From Topomyia yanbarensis (Eukaryota > Arthropoda > Insecta > Diptera > Culicidae): a stretch of 64,000 nucleotides of DNA. Of this stretch, positions 37,412 through 49,699 are shown piece by piece. Both the position numbers and the translations under genes were made by a program. The DNA lies in assembly GCF_030247195.1 (NCBI RefSeq), contig NC_080672.1, positions 312,072,127-312,136,126 of the forward strand, written 5' to 3'. Below the pieces are notes generated by a model. The model was not told the DNA's origin. It searched no databases and saw only the letters and a program-made list of their open reading frames with translations. The first letter of the stretch is position 1. Each line of letters starts with the position of its first letter.

Positions 37412-38450
37412 AACTAATTTTAACTGTTTTAATCCACCTAGTGGTGCAATCGTTCCTTTCTCATATATCCAAGCTAAGATTCCATAACTGGATATGCTCA
37501 ATAAGTCTGCTACATTCTTATTATGCTTGGTACCTATATGTATTTCGCTTCTGGCATTTGGCATGTAAAATACAAATTAGATTTTTGAAATTTCTGGTAT
37601 TGTATCCTACATTTGTAACCAAGTTTGTAAAAATCAGTAAGCGTTTGCGGAAAAATAGGTGTTACATAAACTTAAGAACTTGGCATTGGTCATTAGTGAT
37701 CTAGACCCGCAAATACAAAGAATGTTGCACCCATTTTAATAATCATTACAGTACCTATTTATATGGAAATTTACTGTGGGATCGCACTCTTCAACCTGTA
37801 TCTCCGAAAGCGGAAGTCTGTGCAGTAAAAAAATTAACAGCAGCTTGTGGGAGCGCTATACCGTTCGTTTGAAACAAAGTTTTTCCATATCAGTTCAGCC
37901 ACGTCTTCCTCCTCATACTCACACAAACACACACAATGTATTGGCGACAGTCTGAAGTTACACGGGTCAAACAGCGTGCTAGCAAAAGCAACGGATGAGG
38001 GGAAATAAGAACGTGCCATCGTTGGACAAATGAGAATTCGGTGTCTAGCTTCTGTGCCAGGAAATATCACGTTGATCGCGGCAAAGCAATGAGCTCACTG
38101 GCTCTAAGTTTCGGATGTGGAACCTCAATGGCTCAACAAATGCAAGAGCCCGCGGGTTAAGAAAAGAGCAGGTACAAGAACACAATCCTTCCCTAAGTAG
38201 TATCTACAGAAGTTGTAGATTTAGTCAGTTGATATAATGAGGAAAGAACAGTATGAATCCGACAGTACGACGTACTAAGTCTTTTAAAGATTCCTACTCG
38301 AGAGTAAAAAACACAGACATTTTCCGATCTCGACGATCTTTCTCGTAGGTTATATGGTATACGGTATGCGGACCACCCGAGACATGACTGAAAAGTCGAT
38401 TTGAAGTGATTGGAAAGCCTTTCTCAATATCAGAATGGCAAAGAGGGGAG
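37412..38450. mobile_element. Family B MITE, copy 3, interrupted
   Basis: It aligns with 6230-6795: 'aaccaagtttgtaaaaatc', 'cattagtgatctagac', 'atggaaatttactgtg.gatcgcactcttcaac', then a CA tract at 37,918-37,935. The 3' part resumes at 38,311 with 'acacagacattttccgatctcgac' and ends near 'atcagaatggcaaagagg'. About 375 bp of unrelated sequence (37,937-38,310) separates the halves. The 5' end, from 'tccacctagtggtgcaatcg', is more complete than in the other copies. Confidence 0.65.
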
Positions 38451-38964
38451 ACATAATGCTGTACCAAAGTAATGAGACCCGAAAAAGTTGCGTGTAAGAA
38501 TCACAGAGGATTTGAACATTTCCGGAAACAAATTTAGGACGGCTTTCAAAGCAAATCTAGGACATTTCGGCGCGAATGTAACCACCAAACGAAGCTAGTC
38601 GCAGTATAGTTCGAAATATATGCCGGAGGATTTCTTCGAAAATTGGGTTTCTAAACTACAACTGGACTGTAAAATAAAACATTACGGCTTAAACGCAAGT
38701 CAGCAAGCTATAGGACAAGGGTTTGACCAAATTCAACAAGTTTGACTTCAAACCGCTACAAGATGGGTTGACCAGCAGCTTGAGCAGAGGCTAATGGCGC
38801 ATATCAAGATTTAAATTCGAATTTTCTTTCGAGAGAAATAAAAATTGCTAAACCCATAAGATTTTCTCCTATTAGCGTTTTATTCAAAACCGAACGGATT
38901 AGAAGATATTTCTAATTCCAAGCGCTCGATTCTAAATATCTCGGGCTGCACTAGTTTTGTAGCA
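38451..38964. other. Left flank of the 11-bp satellite
   Basis: No gene or repeat partner recognised. The last bases before the array are 'ctagttttgtagca'. Confidence 0.35.
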
Positions 38965-41900
38965 TTTTGTCTTGTCTTTGTCTTGTCTTTGTCTTGTCTT
39001 TGTCTTGTCTTTGTCTTGTCTTTGTCTTGTCTTTGTCTTGTCTTTGTCTTGTCTTTGTCTTGTCTTTGTCTTGTCTTTGTCTTGTCTTTGTCTTGTCTTT
39101 GTCTTGTCTTTGTCTTGTCTTTGTCTTGTCTTTGGCTTGTCTTTGTCTTGTCTTTGTCTTGTCTTTGTCTTGTCTTTGTCTTGTCTTTGTCTTGTCTTTG
39201 TCTTGTCTTTGTCTTGTCTTTGTCTTGTCTTTGTCTTGTCTTTGTCTTGTCTTTGTCTTGTCTTTGTCTTGTCTTTGTCTTGTCTTTGTCTTGTCTTTGT
39301 CTTGTCTTTGTCTTGTCTTTGTCTTGTCTTTGTCTTGTCTTTGTCTTGTCTTTGTCTTGTCTTTGTCTTGTCTTTGTCTTGTCTTTGTCTTGTCTTTGTC
39401 TTTGTCTTGTCTTTGTCTTTGTCTTGTCTTTGTCTTGTCTTTGTCTTGTCTTTGTCTTGTCTTTGTCTTGTCTTTGTCTTGTCTTTGTCTTGTCTTTGTC
39501 TTGTCTTTGTCTTGTCTTTGTCTTGTCTTTGTCTTGTCTTTGTCTTGTCTTTGTCTTGTCTTTGTCTTGTCTTTGTCTTGTCTTTGTCTTGTCTTTGTCT
39601 TGTCTTTGTCTTGTCTTTGTCTTGTCTTTGTCTTGTCTTTGTCTTGTCTTTGTCTTGTCTTTGTCTTGTCTTTGTCTTGTCTTTGTCTTGTCTTTGTCTT
39701 GTCTTTGTCTTGTCTTTGTCTTGTCTTTGTCTTGTCTTTGTCTTGTCTTTGTCTTGTCTTTGTCTTGTCTTTGTCTTGTCTTTGTCTTGTCTTTGTCTTG
39801 TCTTTGTCTTGTCTTTGTCTTGTCTTTGTCTTGTCTTTGTCTTGTCTTTGTCTTGTCTTTGTCTTGTCTTTGTCTTGTCTTTGTCTTGTCTTTGTCTTGT
39901 CTTTGTCTTGTCTTTGTCTTGTCTTTGTCTTGTCTTTGTCTTGTCTTTGTCTTGTCTTTGTCTTGTCTTTGTCTTGTCTTTGTCTTGTCTTTGTCTTGTC
40001 TTTGTCTTGTCTTTGTCTTGTCTTTGTCTTGTCTTTGTCTTGTCTTTGTCTTGTCTTTGTCTTGTCTTTGTCTTGTCTTTGTCTTGTCTTTGTCTTGTCT
40101 TTGTCTTGTCTTTGTCTTGTCTTTGTCTTGTCTTTGTCTTGTCTTTGTCTTGTCTTTGTCTTGTCTTTGTCTTGTCTTTGTCTTGTCTTTGTCTTGTCTT
40201 TGTCTTGTCTTTGTCTTGTCTTTGTCTTGTCTTTGTCTTGTCTTTGTCTTGTCTTTGTCTTGTCTTTGTCTTGTCTTTGTCTTGTCTTTGTCTTGTCTTT
40301 GTCTTGTCTTTGTCTTGTCTTTGTCTTGTCTTTGTCTTGTCTTTGTCTTGTCTTTGTCTTGTCTTTGTCTTGTCTTTGTCTTGTCTTTGTCTTGTCTTTG
40401 TCTTGTCTTTGTCTTGTCTTTGTCTTGTCTTTGTCTTGTCTTTGTCTTGTCTTTGTCTTGTCTTTGTCTTGTCTTTGTCTTGTCTTTGTCTTGTCTTTGT
40501 CTTGTCTTTGTCTTGTCTTTGTCTTGTCTTTGTCTTGTCTTTGTCTTGTCTTTGTCTTGTCTTTGTCTTGTCTTTGTCTTGTCTTTGTCTTGTCTTTGTC
40601 TTGTCTTTGTCTTGTCTTTGTCTTGTCTTTGTCTTGTCTTTGTCTTGTCTTTGTCTTGTCTTTGTCTTGTCTTTGTCTTGTCTTTGTCTTGTCTTTGTCT
40701 TGTCTTTGTCTTGTCTTTGTCTTGTCTTTGTCTTGTCTTTGTCTTGTCTTTGTCTTGTCTTTGTCTTGTCTTTGTCTTGTCTTTGTCTTGTCTTTGTCTT
40801 GTCTTTGTCTTGTCTTTGTCTTGTCTTTGTCTTGTCTTTGTCTTGTCTTTGTCTTGTCTTTGTCTTGTCTTTGTCTTGTCTTTGTCTTGTCTTTGTCTTG
40901 TCTTTGTCTTGTCTTTGTCTTGTCTTTGTCTTGTCTTTGTCTTGTCTTTGTCTTGTCTTTGTCTTGTCTTTGTCTTGTCTTTGTCTTGTCTTTGTCTTGT
41001 CTTTGTCTTGTCTTTGTCTTGTCTTTGTCTTGTCTTTGTCTTGTCTTTGTCTTGTCTTTGTCTTGTCTTTGTCTTGTCTTTGTCTTGTCTTTGTCTTGTC
41101 TTTGTCTTGTCTTTGTCTTGTCTTTGTCTTGTCTTTGTCTTGTCTTTGTCTTGTCTTTGTCTTGTCTTTGTCTTGTCTTTGTCTTGTCTTTGTCTTGTCT
41201 TTGTCTTGTCTTTGTCTTGTCTTTGTCTTGTCTTTGTCTTGTCTTTGTCTTGTCTTTGTCTTGTCTTTGTCTTGTCTTTGTCTTGTCTTTGTCTTGTCTT
41301 TGTCTTGTCTTTGTCTTGTCTTTGTCTTGTCTTTGTCTTGTCTTTGTCTTGTCTTTGTCTTGTCTTTGTCTTGTCTTTGTCTTGTCTTTGTCTTGTCTTT
41401 GTCTTGTCTTTGTCTTGTCTTTGTCTTGTCTTTGTCTTGTCTTTGTCTTGTCTTTGTCTTGTCTTTGTCTTGTCTTTGTCTTGTCTTTGTCTTGTCTTTG
41501 TCTTGTCTTTGTCTTGTCTTTGTCTTGTCTTTGTCTTGTCTTTGTCTTGTCTTTGTCTTGTCTTTGTCTTGTCTTTGTCTTGTCTTTGTCTTGTCTTTGT
41601 CTTGTCTTTGTCTTGTCTTTGTCTTGTCTTTGTCTTGTCTTTGTCTTGTCTTTGTCTTGTCTTTGTCTTGTCTTTGTCTTGTCTTTGTCTTGTCTTTGTC
41701 TTGTCTTTGTCTTGTCTTTGTCTTGTCTTTGTCTTGTCTTTGTCTTGTCTTTGTCTTGTCTTTGTCTTGTCTTTGTCTTGTCTTTGTCTTGTCTTTGTCT
41801 TGTCTTTGTCTTGTCTTTGTCTTGTCTTTGTCTTGTCTTTGTCTTGTCTTTGTCTTGTCTTTGTCTTGTCTTTGTCTTGTCTTTGTCTTGTCTTTGTCTT

Positions 41901-44900
41901 GTCTTTGTCTTGTCTTTGTCTTGTCTTTGTCTTGTCTTTGTCTTGTCTTTGTCTTGTCTTTGTCTTGTCTTTGTCTTGTCTTTGTCTTGTCTTTGTCTTG
42001 TCTTTGTCTTGTCTTTGTCTTGTCTTTGTCTTGTCTTTGTCTTGTCTTTGTCTTGTCTTTGTCTTGTCTTTGTCTTGTCTTTGTCTTGTCTTTGTCTTGT
42101 CTTTGTCTTGTCTTTGTCTTGTCTTTGTCTTGTCTTTGTCTTGTCTTTGTCTTGTCTTTGTCTTGTCTTTGTCTTGTCTTTGTCTTGTCTTTGTCTTGTC
42201 TTTGTCTTGTCTTTGTCTTGTCTTTGTCTTGTCTTTGTCTTGTCTTTGTCTTGTCTTTGTCTTGTCTTTGTCTTGTCTTTGTCTTGTCTTTGTCTTGTCT
42301 TTGTCTTGTCTTTGTCTTGTCTTTGTCTTGTCTTTGTCTTGTCTTTGTCTTGTCTTTGTCTTGTCTTTGTCTTGTCTTTGTCTTGTCTTTGTCTTGTCTT
42401 TGTCTTGTCTTTGTCTTGTCTTTGTCTTGTCTTTGTCTTGTCTTTGTCTTGTCTTTGTCTTGTCTTTGTCTTGTCTTTGTCTTGTCTTTGTCTTGTCTTT
42501 GTCTTGTCTTTGTCTTGTCTTTGTCTTGTCTTTGTCTTGTCTTTGTCTTGTCTTTGTCTTGTCTTTGTCTTGTCTTTGTCTTGTCTTTGTCTTGTCTTTG
42601 TCTTGTCTTTGTCTTGTCTTTGTCTTGTCTTTGTCTTGTCTTTGTCTTGTCTTTGTCTTGTCTTTGTCTTGTCTTTGTCTTGTCTTTGTCTTGTCTTTGT
42701 CTTGTCTTTGTCTTGTCTTTGTCTTGTCTTTGTCTTGTCTTTGTCTTGTCTTTGTCTTGTCTTTGTCTTGTCTTTGTCTTGTCTTTGTCTTGTCTTTGTC
42801 TTGTCTTTGTCTTGTCTTTGTCTTGTCTTTGTCTTGTCTTTGTCTTGTCTTTGTCTTGTCTTTGTCTTGTCTTTGTCTTGTCTTTGTCTTGTCTTTGTCT
42901 TGTCTTTGTCTTGTCTTTGTCTTGTCTTTGTCTTGTCTTTGTCTTGTCTTTGTCTTGTCTTTGTCTTGTCTTTGTCTTGTCTTTGTCTTGTCTTTGTCTT
43001 GTCTTTGTCTTGTCTTTGTCTTGTCTTTGTCTTGTCTTTGTCTTGTCTTTGTCTTGTCTTTGTCTTGTCTTTGTCTTGTCTTTGTCTTGTCTTTGTCTTG
43101 TCTTTGTCTTGTCTTTGTCTTGTCTTTGTCTTGTCTTTGTCTTGTCTTTGTCTTGTCTTTGTCTTGTCTTTGTCTTGTCTTTGTCTTGTCTTTGTCTTGT
43201 CTTTGTCTTGTCTTTGTCTTGTCTTTGTCTTGTCTTTGTCTTGTCTTTGTCTTGTCTTTGTCTTGTCTTTGTCTTGTCTTTGTCTTGTCTTTGTCTTGTC
43301 TTTGTCTTGTCTTTGTCTTGTCTTTGTCTTGTCTTTGTCTTGTCTTTGTCTTGTCTTTGTCTTGTCTTTGTCTTGTCTTTGTCTTGTCTTTGTCTTGTCT
43401 TTGTCTTGTCTTTGTCTTGTCTTTGTCTTGTCTTTGTCTTGTCTTTGTCTTGTCTTTGTCTTGTCTTTGTCTTGTCTTTGTCTTGTCTTTGTCTTGTCTT
43501 TGTCTTGTCTTTGTCTTGTCTTTGTCTTGTCTTTGTCTTGTCTTTGTCTTGTCTTTGTCTTGTCTTTGTCTTGTCTTTGTCTTGTCTTTGTCTTGTCTTT
43601 GTCTTGTCTTTGTCTTGTCTTTGTCTTGTCTTTGTCTTGTCTTTGTCTTGTCTTTGTCTTGTCTTTGTCTTGTCTTTGTCTTGTCTTTGTCTTGTCTTTG
43701 TCTTGTCTTTGTCTTGTCTTTGTCTTGTCTTTGTCTTGTCTTTGTCTTGTCTTTGTCTTGTCTTTGTCTTGTCTTTGTCTTGTCTTTGTCTTGTCTTTGT
43801 CTTGTCTTTGTCTTGTCTTTGTCTTGTCTTTGTCTTGTCTTTGTCTTGTCTTTGTCTTGTCTTTGTCTTGTCTTTGTCTTGTCTTTGTCTTGTCTTTGTC
43901 TTGTCTTTGTCTTGTCTTTGTCTTGTCTTTGTCTTGTCTTTGTCTTGTCTTTGTCTTGTCTTTGTCTTGTCTTTGTCTTGTCTTTGTCTTGTCTTTGTCT
44001 TGTCTTTGTCTTGTCTTTGTCTTGTCTTTGTCTTGTCTTTGTCTTGTCTTTGTCTTGTCTTTGTCTTGTCTTTGTCTTGTCTTTGTCTTGTCTTTGTCTT
44101 GTCTTTGTCTTGTCTTTGTCTTGTCTTTGTCTTGTCTTTGTCTTGTCTTTGTCTTGTCTTTGTCTTGTCTTTGTCTTGTCTTTGTCTTGTCTTTGTCTTG
44201 TCTTTGTCTTGTCTTTGTCTTGTCTTTGTCTTGTCTTTGTCTTGTCTTTGTCTTGTCTTTGTCTTGTCTTTGTCTTGTCTTTGTCTTGTCTTTGTCTTGT
44301 CTTTGTCTTGTCTTTGTCTTGTCTTTGTCTTGTCTTTGTCTTGTCTTTGTCTTGTCTTTGTCTTGTCTTTGTCTTGTCTTTGTCTTGTCTTTGTCTTGTC
44401 TTTGTCTTGTCTTTGTCTTGTCTTTGTCTTGTCTTTGTCTTGTCTTTGTCTTGTCTTTGTCTTGTCTTTGTCTTGTCTTTGTCTTGTCTTTGTCTTGTCT
44501 TTGTCTTGTCTTTGTCTTGTCTTTGTCTTGTCTTTGTCTTGTCTTTGTCTTGTCTTTGTCTTGTCTTTGTCTTGTCTTTGTCTTGTCTTTGTCTTGTCTT
44601 TGTCTTGTCTTTGTCTTGTCTTTGTCTTGTCTTTGTCTTGTCTTTGTCTTGTCTTTGTCTTGTCTTTGTCTTGTCTTTGTCTTGTCTTTGTCTTGTCTTT
44701 GTCTTGTCTTTGTCTTGTCTTTGTCTTGTCTTTGTCTTGTCTTTGTCTTGTCTTTGTCTTGTCTTTGTCTTGTCTTTGTCTTGTCTTTGTCTTGTCTTTG
44801 TCTTGTCTTTGTCTTGTCTTTGTCTTGTCTTTGTCTTGTCTTTGTCTTGTCTTTGTCTTGTCTTTGTCTTGTCTTTGTCTTGTCTTTGTCTTGTCTTTGT

Positions 44901-47900
44901 CTTGTCTTTGTCTTGTCTTTGTCTTGTCTTTGTCTTGTCTTTGTCTTGTCTTTGTCTTGTCTTTGTCTTGTCTTTGTCTTGTCTTTGTCTTGTCTTTGTC
45001 TTGTCTTTGTCTTGTCTTTGTCTTGTCTTTGTCTTGTCTTTGTCTTGTCTTTGTCTTGTCTTTGTCTTGTCTTTGTCTTGTCTTTGTCTTGTCTTTGTCT
45101 TGTCTTTGTCTTGTCTTTGTCTTGTCTTTGTCTTGTCTTTGTCTTGTCTTTGTCTTGTCTTTGTCTTGTCTTTGTCTTGTCTTTGTCTTGTCTTTGTCTT
45201 GTCTTTGTCTTGTCTTTGTCTTGTCTTTGTCTTGTCTTTGTCTTGTCTTTGTCTTGTCTTTGTCTTGTCTTTGTCTTGTCTTTGTCTTGTCTTTGTCTTG
45301 TCTTTGTCTTGTCTTTGTCTTGTCTTTGTCTTGTCTTTGTCTTGTCTTTGTCTTGTCTTTGTCTTGTCTTTGTCTTGTCTTTGTCTTGTCTTTGTCTTGT
45401 CTTTGTCTTGTCTTTGTCTTGTCTTTGTCTTGTCTTTGTCTTGTCTTTGTCTTGTCTTTGTCTTGTCTTTGTCTTGTCTTTGTCTTGTCTTTGTCTTGTC
45501 TTTGTCTTGTCTTTGTCTTGTCTTTGTCTTGTCTTTGTCTTGTCTTTGTCTTGTCTTTGTCTTGTCTTTGTCTTGTCTTTGTCTTGTCTTTGTCTTGTCT
45601 TTGTCTTGTCTTTGTCTTGTCTTTGTCTTGTCTTTGTCTTGTCTTTGTCTTGTCTTTGTCTTGTCTTTGTCTTGTCTTTGTCTTGTCTTTGTCTTGTCTT
45701 TGTCTTGTCTTTGTCTTGTCTTTGTCTTGTCTTTGTCTTGTCTTTGTCTTGTCTTTGTCTTGTCTTTGTCTTGTCTTTGTCTTGTCTTTGTCTTGTCTTT
45801 GTCTTGTCTTTGTCTTGTCTTTGTCTTGTCTTTGTCTTGTCTTTGTCTTGTCTTTGTCTTGTCTTTGTCTTGTCTTTGTCTTGTCTTTGTCTTGTCTTTG
45901 TCTTGTCTTTGTCTTGTCTTTGTCTTGTCTTTGTCTTGTCTTTGTCTTGTCTTTGTCTTGTCTTTGTCTTGTCTTTGTCTTGTCTTTGTCTTGTCTTTGT
46001 CTTGTCTTTGTCTTGTCTTTGTCTTGTCTTTGTCTTGTCTTTGTCTTGTCTTTGTCTTGTCTTTGTCTTGTCTTTGTCTTGTCTTTGTCTTGTCTTTGTC
46101 TTGTCTTTGTCTTGTCTTTGTCTTGTCTTTGTCTTGTCTTTGTCTTGTCTTTGTCTTGTCTTTGTCTTGTCTTTGTCTTGTCTTTGTCTTGTCTTTGTCT
46201 TGTCTTTGTCTTGTCTTTGTCTTGTCTTTGTCTTGTCTTTGTCTTGTCTTTGTCTTGTCTTTGTCTTGTCTTTGTCTTGTCTTTGTCTTGTCTTTGTCTT
46301 GTCTTTGTCTTGTCTTTGTCTTGTCTTTGTCTTGTCTTTGTCTTGTCTTTGTCTTGTCTTTGTCTTGTCTTTGTCTTGTCTTTGTCTTGTCTTTGTCTTG
46401 TCTTTGTCTTGTCTTTGTCTTGTCTTTGTCTTGTCTTTGTCTTGTCTTTGTCTTGTCTTTGTCTTGTCTTTGTCTTGTCTTTGTCTTGTCTTTGTCTTGT
46501 CTTTGTCTTGTCTTTGTCTTGTCTTTGTCTTGTCTTTGTCTTGTCTTTGTCTTGTCTTTGTCTTGTCTTTGTCTTGTCTTTGTCTTGTCTTTGTCTTGTC
46601 TTTGTCTTGTCTTTGTCTTGTCTTTGTCTTGTCTTTGTCTTGTCTTTGTCTTGTCTTTGTCTTGTCTTTGTCTTGTCTTTGTCTTGTCTTTGTCTTGTCT
46701 TTGTCTTGTCTTTGTCTTGTCTTTGTCTTGTCTTTGTCTTGTCTTTGTCTTGTCTTTGTCTTGTCTTTGTCTTGTCTTTGTCTTGTCTTTGTCTTGTCTT
46801 TGTCTTGTCTTTGTCTTGTCTTTGTCTTGTCTTTGTCTTGTCTTTGTCTTGTCTTTGTCTTGTCTTTGTCTTGTCTTTGTCTTGTCTTTGTCTTGTCTTT
46901 GTCTTGTCTTTGTCTTGTCTTTGTCTTGTCTTTGTCTTGTCTTTGTCTTGTCTTTGTCTTGTCTTTGTCTTGTCTTTGTCTTGTCTTTGTCTTGTCTTTG
47001 TCTTGTCTTTGTCTTGTCTTTGTCTTGTCTTTGTCTTGTCTTTGTCTTGTCTTTGTCTTGTCTTTGTCTTGTCTTTGTCTTGTCTTTGTCTTGTCTTTGT
47101 CTTGTCTTTGTCTTGTCTTTGTCTTGTCTTTGTCTTGTCTTTGTCTTGTCTTTGTCTTGTCTTTGTCTTGTCTTTGTCTTGTCTTTGTCTTGTCTTTGTC
47201 TTGTCTTTGTCTTGTCTTTGTCTTGTCTTTGTCTTGTCTTTGTCTTGTCTTTGTCTTGTCTTTGTCTTGTCTTTGTCTTGTCTTTGTCTTGTCTTTGTCT
47301 TGTCTTTGTCTTGTCTTTGTCTTGTCTTTGTCTTGTCTTTGTCTTGTCTTTGTCTTGTCTTTGTCTTGTCTTTGTCTTGTCTTTGTCTTGTCTTTGTCTT
47401 GTCTTTGTCTTGTCTTTGTCTTGTCTTTGTCTTGTCTTTGTCTTGTCTTTGTCTTGTCTTTGTCTTGTCTTTGTCTTGTCTTTGTCTTGTCTTTGTCTTG
47501 TCTTTGTCTTGTCTTTGTCTTGTCTTTGTCTTGTCTTTGTCTTGTCTTTGTCTTGTCTTTGTCTTGTCTTTGTCTTGTCTTTGTCTTGTCTTTGTCTTGT
47601 CTTTGTCTTGTCTTTGTCTTGTCTTTGTCTTGTCTTTGTCTTGTCTTTGTCTTGTCTTTGTCTTGTCTTTGTCTTGTCTTTGTCTTGTCTTTGTCTTGTC
47701 TTTGTCTTGTCTTTGTCTTGTCTTTGTCTTGTCTTTGTCTTGTCTTTGTCTTGTCTTTGTCTTGTCTTTGTCTTGTCTTTGTCTTGTCTTTGTCTTGTCT
47801 TTGTCTTGTCTTTGTCTTGTCTTTGTCTTGTCTTTGTCTTGTCTTTGTCTTGTCTTTGTCTTGTCTTTGTCTTGTCTTTGTCTTGTCTTTGTCTTGTCTT

Positions 47901-49218
47901 TGTCTTGTCTTTGTCTTGTCTTTGTCTTGTCTTTGTCTTGTCTTTGTCTTGTCTTTGTCTTGTCTTTGTCTTGTCTTTGTCTTGTCTTTGTCTTGTCTTT
48001 GTCTTGTCTTTGTCTTGTCTTTGTCTTGTCTTTGTCTTGTCTTTGTCTTGTCTTTGTCTTGTCTTTGTCTTGTCTTTGTCTTGTCTTTGTCTTGTCTTTG
48101 TCTTGTCTTTGTCTTGTCTTTGTCTTGTCTTTGTCTTGTCTTTGTCTTGTCTTTGTCTTGTCTTTGTCTTGTCTTTGTCTTGTCTTTGTCTTGTCTTTGT
48201 CTTGTCTTTGTCTTGTCTTTGTCTTGTCTTTGTCTTGTCTTTGTCTTGTCTTTGTCTTGTCTTTGTCTTGTCTTTGTCTTGTCTTTGTCTTGTCTTTGTC
48301 TTGTCTTTGTCTTGTCTTTGTCTTGTCTTTGTCTTGTCTTTGTCTTGTCTTTGTCTTGTCTTTGTCTTGTCTTTGTCTTGTCTTTGTCTTGTCTTTGTCT
48401 TGTCTTTGTCTTGTCTTTGTCTTGTCTTTGTCTTGTCTTTGTCTTGTCTTTGTCTTGTCTTTGTCTTGTCTTTGTCTTGTCTTTGTCTTGTCTTTGTCTT
48501 GTCTTTGTCTTGTCTTTGTCTTGTCTTTGTCTTGTCTTTGTCTTGTCTTTGTCTTGTCTTTGTCTTGTCTTTGTCTTGTCTTTGTCTTGTCTTTGTCTTG
48601 TCTTTGTCTTGTCTTTGTCTTGTCTTTGTCTTGTCTTTGTCTTGTCTTTGTCTTGTCTTTGTCTTGTCTTTGTCTTGTCTTTGTCTTGTCTTTGTCTTGT
48701 CTTTGTCTTGTCTTTGTCTTGTCTTTGTCTTGTCTTTGTCTTGTCTTTGTCTTGTCTTTGTCTTGTCTTTGTCTTGTCTTTGTCTTGTCTTTGTCTTGTC
48801 TTTGTCTTGTCTTTGTCTTGTCTTTGTCTTGTCTTTGTCTTGTCTTTGTCTTGTCTTTGTCTTGTCTTTGTCTTGTCTTTGTCTTGTCTTTGTCTTGTCT
48901 TTGTCTTGTCTTTGTCTTGTCTTTGTCTTGTCTTTGTCTTGTCTTTGTCTTGTCTTTGTCTTGTCTTTGTCTTGTCTTTGTCTTGTCTTTGTCTTGTCTT
49001 TGTCTTGTCTTTGTCTTGTCTTTGTCTTGTCTTTGTCTTGTCTTTGTCTTGTCTTTGTCTTGTCTTTGTCTTGTCTTTGTCTTGTCTTTGTCTTGTCTTT
49101 GTCTTGTCTTTGTCTTGTCTTTGTCTTGTCTTTGTCTTGTCTTTGTCTTGTCTTTGTCTTGTCTTTGTCTTGTCTTTGTCTTGTCTTTGTCTTGTCTTTG
49201 TCTTGTCTTTGACTTGTC
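38965..49218. repeat. 10.25-kb satellite, 11-bp unit TCTTGTCTTTG, ~930 copies
   Basis: The unit is a TTTGTC hexamer joined to a TTGTC pentamer. Deviations I can find are one T-to-G at 39,135, two extra TTTGTC hexamers near 39,395-39,420 (giving 17-bp units) and one T-to-A at 49,212. Between 39,423 and 49,211 the array reads without variation. The plus strand has no A (49,212 apart) and the minus strand no T, so no stop codon (TAA, TAG, TGA) can form; all six frames stay open for >3,400 codons as (LSLSCLCLVFV)n or (KTKTRQRQDKD)n. There is no sign of a gene around it. The right edge abuts a truncated unit of the ~170-bp repeat. Confidence 0.97.
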
Positions 49219-49699
49219 ATGAAAATTTCTTGAAATCACATGCACATGGTGTTATATTTCTCACCTTGCAGTACAGGGTAACAGAATCATTCTGCAAGGT
49301 TTCGTAAACAAAAATATTTCTTTCTATAAAAATCAATTTGATCGTCCTCCCATTTTTTCCAACCCACCAATTTCCACTACTGATCATGGAAATTTCTTGA
49401 AAACACATGGCAATAAAATTTTCTTCTTCTGATGGATACAGGATAGGCCAACAAAAGCATCCTGCAAGGTATCCTAAGCAAAAACAATTGTTTCAATGGA
49501 AATCAGTTTTATTGTCCTCTGAATTTTTCTAACCCACCAATCTCCACTACTTATCATGGAAATTTCTTGAAAACACATGGCAATAAAATTTTCTTCTTCT
49601 GATGGATGCAGGATAAGGAAACAGAGCCATTCTGCAAGGATTCTTTCTATAAAAATCAGTTTGATCGTCCTCCCATTTTTTCAACCCACCAATTTCCAC

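Noticed and set aside
38880..49307. Overlapping 3,400+-codon open frames in several frames on both strands
   Set aside because: They are caused by an 11-bp satellite lacking A on one strand and T on the other. There is no start context, no unique sequence and no domain, and all frames give the same 11-residue repeat.
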